NCBI GenBank assembly: GCA_031549415.1
Contig: JAVBPU010000020.1
Location: 1-64,000, forward strand
Direction of reading: 5' to 3'
Origin: Limiplasma sp031549415
GTDB taxonomy: Bacteria; Bacillota; Clostridia; Christensenellales; Aristaeellaceae
Length of the DNA: 64,000 nucleotides
The notes beneath the pieces were generated by a model. It saw only the letters and a list, made by a program, of their open reading frames with translations. It had not been told where the DNA came from and ran no database searches. The position numbers and the translations under genes are program-made. Positions 60,226 to 64,000 of this stretch are shown here, piece by piece (position 1 is the stretch's first letter; every line of letters begins with the position of its first letter).

Positions 60226-61602
60226 TCAGTCCGCAACCACGGCCAGCGCTTGCATCAGCGTATCCACGCCGGTCATGTGCACGCCTGGCAAAGAGGGCAT
60301 GTGCTTCAAGTTTTGGCGGGGCAGGAGGATTTCCGTAAATCCCAGCCGGGCGCATTCCTGCACGCGGCGCTCTGCCTGCGCCACAGGGCGCACCTCTCCG
60401 CAGAGGCCCACCTCGCCCATCACGCACAAATTGGGCGAAAGGGTGAAGTTTTGAAAACTGGAGGCCACGGCCACGCAGACAGCCAGGTCCGCGGCGGGGT
60501 CGTCCAGTTCCAACCCACCGGCCACGTTCACATAGACATCCTGGTCAAAGAGTTTTTTGCCGGCGCGCTTTTCCATCACCGCCAGCAGCAGGGCGATGCG
60601 GCCGCTGTCAATGCCCCCCACGGTACGCCGGGGCACGGTGTAGAAAGACCGGGAGGCCAGCGCCTGCAAATCGCAAAGAATGGGACGGTTCCCGCCAAGG
60701 GCACAGAATACCACGCTGCCGCTGGCCCCACGGGCCCGTTGGGACAGCAGTGTTTCACTGGGGTTGGGCACGGGCAGCATGCCTTCCTTGCGCATTTCAA
60801 AAACGCCCAGCTCATTGACGGAGCCAAAACGGTTCTTCACCGCCCGCAGCAGCCGGTATTCGTGCTGGTGGTCCCCTTCAAAGTAGAGGACCGTGTCCAC
60901 CATATGCTCCAGCACCCGTGGACCGGCCAGGCTGCCTTCCTTGGTCACATGCCCCACCAGGAACATGGCCACGCCGTTTTGCTTGGCATACCGTAGCAGC
61001 GATGCGGTACATTGACGTACTTGGCTGACGCTGCCCGGCGCGCTGGCGCTGTCCTCGGAGACCATGGTTTGGATGGAGTCGATGATGAGGGTGTCCGGCT
61101 GTAAAGCCTCGCATTTTTGCAGGATGCCTTCCACATGGTTTTCCGCCAGTACGTACAAGCTATCTTGGGGGACTTCCAGGCGGGAGGCGCGCATTTTGAT
61201 CTGCCGGGCGCTTTCCTCGCCGCTGACATAGAGCACCGGGTTTTGCAGGCTGAGGCTCCCGGCCACCTGCAACAACAGCGTGCTTTTGCCAATGCCGGGA
61301 TCGCCGCCCAGCAATGTGACGCTGCCCGCCACCAGCCCACCGCCCAGCACCCGGTCCAGCTCTTCGTTGCCGGTGGTGGTGCGCAGATCGTCCTGGTCCT
61401 CCACTTGGGACAAAGGCATGGCAGGAGCGCCCTCGCTTCCGATAAAGCGGGCCGCCTTTTGTGCCGTTTTGCTTTGGGTTTGCGTAACAGTTTTGCGCTC
61501 CTCAAAGGTGTTCCACTCGCCGCAATCCGGGCAACAGCCCAGCCAGCGCGCAGTTTCATGCCCGCAGGAGGCGCATACATAACAGGTTTTGTCCTTGGCC
61601 AA
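60226..61602 (-). CDS. radA: DNA repair protein RadA
   Basis: A 458-aa RecA-like branch-migration ATPase. The N-terminal C4 zinc finger is CYVCASCGHETARWLGCCPDCG (residues 7-28), Walker A GGDPGIGKST (near 94), Walker B TLIIDSIQT, and the RadA-specific KNRFGS motif near 257. A C-terminal Lon-like domain follows. The start is TTG at 61602, 8 nt after AGGAG. The PIN/TRAM gene is 49 bp downstream on the same strand. Confidence 0.96.
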   Translation of the reverse strand: MAKDKTCYVCASCGHETARWLGCCPDCGEWNTFEERKTVTQTQSKTAQKAARFIGSEGAPAMPLSQVEDQDDLRTTTGNEELDRVLGGGLVAGSVTLLGGDPGIGKSTLLLQVAGSLSLQNPVLYVSGEESARQIKMRASRLEVPQDSLYVLAENHVEGILQKCEALQPDTLIIDSIQTMVSEDSASAPGSVSQVRQCTASLLRYAKQNGVAMFLVGHVTKEGSLAGPRVLEHMVDTVLYFEGDHQHEYRLLRAVKNRFGSVNELGVFEMRKEGMLPVPNPSETLLSQRARGASGSVVFCALGGNRPILCDLQALASRSFYTVPRRTVGGIDSGRIALLLAVMEKRAGKKLFDQDVYVNVAGGLELDDPAADLAVCVAVASSFQNFTLSPNLCVMGEVGLCGEVRPVAQAERRVQECARLGFTEILLPRQNLKHMPSLPGVHMTGVDTLMQALAVVAD

Positions 61603-62032
61603 AGAAATGCTCCTGTTCTGGCCGCTGTGCAGCCTTGTGAGCTGTCAAAGAGGCTTGTCCCTATCATACCGCAGAGAGGACGCGTCTGCTATGACAACGT
61701 TTAGGGAATGGTGTCGAGCGGGTATCAATCGTTCTGGAAAACTCGACAAATCAGGACAGTATGAATACCCTCATAGTATAGCATAAATCGCACACAGTTT
61801 CACAGGGAAGGCATGAACGAATAGTGAATTCTGGAAAATTTCCGGGAGAACAGGCGAAAAAGGGAGAAGGCAAACGCAAGGGGTCCATGCAATCATTGCG
61901 CAAACTAGTGTTTCTTTACACTAAACAGTAAGAAAGATCGCGGAACATGTAACAATTTACTTAGAAAGATGTAATTTGACTTACTGGTTGTGGTATCCTA
62001 TCATGAATATACTATATATTGGGGGTGGAAGC
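61603..62032. other. Divergent regulatory region between radA and a metallophosphoesterase gene
   Basis: About 430 bp. It contains a possible radA promoter (minus strand GTGAAA-17-TATACT, 61775-61803), a 7-bp inverted repeat TGTCGAG/CTCGACA (61712-61718 and 61742-61748), an AT-rich stretch with near-repeats around 61950-61980, and the promoter listed at 61976. Confidence 0.5.
61976..62004 (+). promoter_or_regulatory. Sigma-A promoter of the metallophosphoesterase-like gene
   Basis: TTGACT (61976-61981), 17-bp spacer, TATCAT (61999-62004), 28 nt upstream of the start. Confidence 0.7.
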
Positions 62033-63115
62033 ATGGCAAGGCGGAAAAACGAATACATTTTTGCCCCCACACGGCAGAAAAGAACAGGTCCGGGCTGCTT
62101 GACCCTGGGTTTGGCGTTGGTGCTGGCGGCGTTTGTGCTGTCCTTTTTGGCCAATCTGGCCATGAACCGGAGGCTGGAGCTGGTGACGGCCAAAATGCCT
62201 GTGATGTCTTTGAGCAAAGTCTATGAGAATTTTACGGTGCTGCAGATCAGTGACCTCCACGGGGCGGCGGTGGGAAAGAAAGCCGACCCTTGGCGGACGG
62301 CGCTGTATGGCAAAAGCTTTTCCGCAGTGGTGCTCACGGGGGATATGGTGGGCAAAAGCGGAGAGGTAGAGGCCCTGCTGGCGCTGATTGACACACTGAA
62401 ACAACTCAACGCCACGGCCCCTATTTATTTTGTGGCCGGGGACGATGACCCGGCCCCGGTGCAGAGCACCTACCATGGGACCCCGGAGGTGCTGGCGGAC
62501 TGGGTGCTGGCGGCAAAAAACGCGGGAGCCATCTACCTGGACGTGCCGATGAGCCAGCAGGCGGGCAAGGGTGTGGTGTGGTTTACACCGGAATACCTGT
62601 ATAGCATGGACACGGCAGGGATGGCCCAAAGCCTGGCCCGGCAAAAGGAAGAGATGGAAAGCCAGGGGAAGCAGTATGAGGCGGAGGGCGGGGCCAGCTA
62701 CCGGGCCCTGTGCTACCGGTTGGAAGTCATGGAGCAGACAGTGGCGGCGGTGAAGACCATGACGTCCGGCGATCTGCAAATCGCGGTAAGCCACGTGCCC
62801 CTGTCCGTGGACTATGTGCGCACGGCTGTGGAATGGGCAGATCAGATGGCGGTATTCAATTTTCGCAATGTGGCGCTGGTGATGGCGGGGCATTATGTGG
62901 GCGGGCAATGGCGCTTGCCGGGGATTGGGCCGGTGTTTGTGCCGGAGGTGGGCTGGTTCCCAGGGGATGAAGGCATTCTGGGCATGCAGCGCATCAACAG
63001 CGTGAACCAGTACATTTCCGGCGGCGTGGGCGCCAGCAATTATTACCCCATGCCTGGGCGGATGCTAAATACCCCCAGCATCTCGCTGCTGAGCTTTACC
63101 GCCAAGATTGAGTAA
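62033..63115 (+). CDS. Membrane-anchored metallophosphoesterase-like protein
   Basis: A 360-aa protein with one N-terminal helix (LTLGLALVLAAFVLSFLANLAM). A calcineurin-like phosphoesterase fold follows: block 1 QISDLHGAAVG (near 79), block 2 VVLTGDMVG, block 3 at FVAGDDDPAP where most relatives have GNH(D/E), then AVSHVPLSVD and MAGHYVGGQWRLPG, equivalent to GHTHGGQ. The third and last blocks lack canonical histidines, so metal binding may be reduced or changed. ATG at 62033 follows GGGGGTGG. The substrate is unknown. Confidence 0.82.
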   Translation: MARRKNEYIFAPTRQKRTGPGCLTLGLALVLAAFVLSFLANLAMNRRLELVTAKMPVMSLSKVYENFTVLQISDLHGAAVGKKADPWRTALYGKSFSAVVLTGDMVGKSGEVEALLALIDTLKQLNATAPIYFVAGDDDPAPVQSTYHGTPEVLADWVLAAKNAGAIYLDVPMSQQAGKGVVWFTPEYLYSMDTAGMAQSLARQKEEMESQGKQYEAEGGASYRALCYRLEVMEQTVAAVKTMTSGDLQIAVSHVPLSVDYVRTAVEWADQMAVFNFRNVALVMAGHYVGGQWRLPGIGPVFVPEVGWFPGDEGILGMQRINSVNQYISGGVGASNYYPMPGRMLNTPSISLLSFTAKIE

Positions 63116-63138
63116 AGGGCGAAATGCATAAACAAACC

Positions 63139-63176
63139 AGAGGGGCTGCCGCACTTGATGACGTGGCAGCCCCTCT
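63139..63176. terminator. Bidirectional terminator hairpin
   Basis: AGAGGGGCTGCC (63139-63150) and GGCAGCCCCTCT (63165-63176) form a 12-bp perfect stem between convergent genes. The GGGGCTGCCGCA core matches the terminator at 15367. Confidence 0.75.
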
Positions 63177-63180
63177 GATT

Positions 63181-63819
63181 TCACATACCAAAGGGTTTAT
63201 CCAATCGATTCTGATATGCCTGATTCTTCTTTAACATGCCGTTCCAAAACAGATGGGTGAGGCCCAGCTTTCGCATCCATTGGTTGCGTTTGGCCTGCTT
63301 CTTTGTATACCGGTACAGCTTTCCAAAATGTTGAACGCTTTCCTCCGCGAAGGCGCCCCTCTGCTCATACAGGGTACCCGCCCGCCGCATATGCTCGAAG
63401 GTTTTTTGATTCATCCGCTGGGGCATATACCGTACGCCCGCCATACCGCCAGCCACCACGATTCCCAGGTGCCGATACCCCATTCGTTTGTTGAAGTTGG
63501 CAAGGAGCGCGACGAGATAATCCGATTGCGCCGCTTCTTCAAAGCCGGATTGTACAAAATATCCCGCCGCCTTCTCCGCGTCGGGCCGTAGCTGCTCAAA
63601 CAGCCGCTTCACAATGCCCGGCATTGCGTTGACGTAGAGCGGGAAGAAGAACAGCCAATGGTCAAAATCTTGCATGGTAAGAGCAAGGGCCTCAGGGGCC
63701 TCTTCCGCCACATACCGGACTTCCGGGGGCGTTTGAAACCCCTTCATAAACTCACGGCAAAGGATCTCGGTATTGCCGCGCCTGCCATTGGGAGAACCGT
63801 TGATGATCAGCGTTTTCAA
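63181..63819 (-). CDS. NADPH-dependent FMN reductase / flavodoxin-fold protein
   Basis: A 212-aa soluble flavoprotein. The N-terminus LKTLIINGSPNGRRGNTEIL has the phosphate-binding GSP..GNT motif of flavodoxin-fold reductases, and DHWLFFFPLYVNAMPGIVKRLFEQL is the second flavin loop. The start is TTG at 63819, 7 nt after AAGGAGGTG; it overlaps the stop of the upstream gene (TTGA), so the two are coupled. Substrate unknown. Confidence 0.85.
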   Translation of the reverse strand: MKTLIINGSPNGRRGNTEILCREFMKGFQTPPEVRYVAEEAPEALALTMQDFDHWLFFFPLYVNAMPGIVKRLFEQLRPDAEKAAGYFVQSGFEEAAQSDYLVALLANFNKRMGYRHLGIVVAGGMAGVRYMPQRMNQKTFEHMRRAGTLYEQRGAFAEESVQHFGKLYRYTKKQAKRNQWMRKLGLTHLFWNGMLKKNQAYQNRLDKPFGM

Positions 63820-64000
63820 GTATCGCACCTCCTTGCGGTAAAGCCCGGCACAGCCATCATGTAAGCGGTGCGTTTCCAATACGCGAGGAAGGCCTCTTCC
63901 TCGCCGGGGAGGAAGTCCCCGTTGTACACGACCTCCAAGGCGGGATACTTGCTGTAGCGCAGTTCGTGCAAAGATTCGCCCGTTTCCCAGGATATGTAAG
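63816..64000 (-). CDS. C-terminal fragment of an unidentified gene (cut by window edge)
   Basis: An open minus-strand frame enters from the right edge and ends in TGA at 63818-63816, overlapping the reductase start. The visible ~60 residues include ISWETGESLHELRYSKYPAL, VVYNGDFLPGEEEAFLAYW and KRTAYMMAVPGFTARRCDT. Coupled translation with the flavodoxin-fold reductase suggests a common operon, possibly a regulator or partner enzyme; I cannot name the family from this piece. Confidence 0.6.
   Translation of the reverse strand, partial: YISWETGESLHELRYSKYPALEVVYNGDFLPGEEEAFLAYWKRTAYMMAVPGFTARRCDT

Noticed and set aside
1..64000. tRNA, rRNA, IS elements or prophage
   Set aside because: No T-loop/acceptor pattern, rRNA stretch, transposase, integrase or terminal inverted repeat with target duplication was seen in the intergenic regions or the reading frames.

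Overview
The window reads as chromosomal DNA of a GC-rich, endospore-forming member of the Clostridia (Bacillota). The spore genes point there: spoIIE, a complete gerA-type receptor operon, an alpha/beta-type small acid-soluble spore protein and a CotH-type kinase. So do the strong Shine-Dalgarno sequences, frequent TTG/GTG starts, probable Re-citrate synthase, pgsA, radA and a YacL-type PIN/TRAM gene. The genus cannot be fixed from the sequence. There is no rRNA, tRNA, CRISPR array, IS element or prophage; it looks like core plus lineage-specific genome.

Layout. 1-3174: permease and ATPase of an Fbp/Afu-type ABC importer behind a long hairpin. 3178-7568: a CASTOR/POLLUX-like ion channel and two related exported proteins (-). 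7681-12179: mfd and pth (-). 12375-15343: exported TPR protein, DUF3052 protein and an SH3b-repeat protein. 15344-16500: a 1.1-kb non-coding region of duplicated, hairpin-forming modules, the strongest unexplained signal here. 16567-20506: pgsA, a GuaA-like protein with lost active-site residues, an M19 dipeptidase and a GNAT-YoaP protein (+). 20521-24244: gerA-type germination operon (-) with a sigma-G-like promoter. 24441-29419: exported protein, polyprenyl-phosphate glycosyltransferase, FIST protein and double-receiver hybrid histidine kinase (+). 29489-37862: a long minus-strand run with zinc-ribbon/TPR, HD, HEAT and TPR proteins, hslO, a methyltransferase, an SASP and a YesL-like membrane protein.

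38049-46167 (+): citramalate synthase, sigma/anti-sigma pair, MerR/TipAS regulator with a clear operator, and an operon joining a PIG-L-like/phosphodiester-glycosidase fusion with a CotH kinase. 46236-48862 (-): probable Re-citrate synthase with a class I aminotransferase, a plausible entry to glutamate made without Si-citrate synthase. 49212-51195: two exported thioredoxin-fold proteins plus CcdA. 51374-52291: HTH membrane regulator. 52316-54475: spoIIE (-) with a Spo0A-type promoter of 21-bp spacing. 54642-56672: apbE and a protein with two FMN-binding domains. Then LysE exporter, VanW protein, PIN/TRAM protein, radA, a metallophosphoesterase-like membrane protein and a flavodoxin-fold reductase behind the tail of a truncated gene.

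Functional threads are sporulation and germination, envelope and exported redox proteins (CcdA/thioredoxin, ApbE/FMN_bind), DNA repair (mfd, radA), and branched-chain/glutamate carbon entry through two HMGL-type synthases. Positions of promoters, hairpins and repeats were read by eye.
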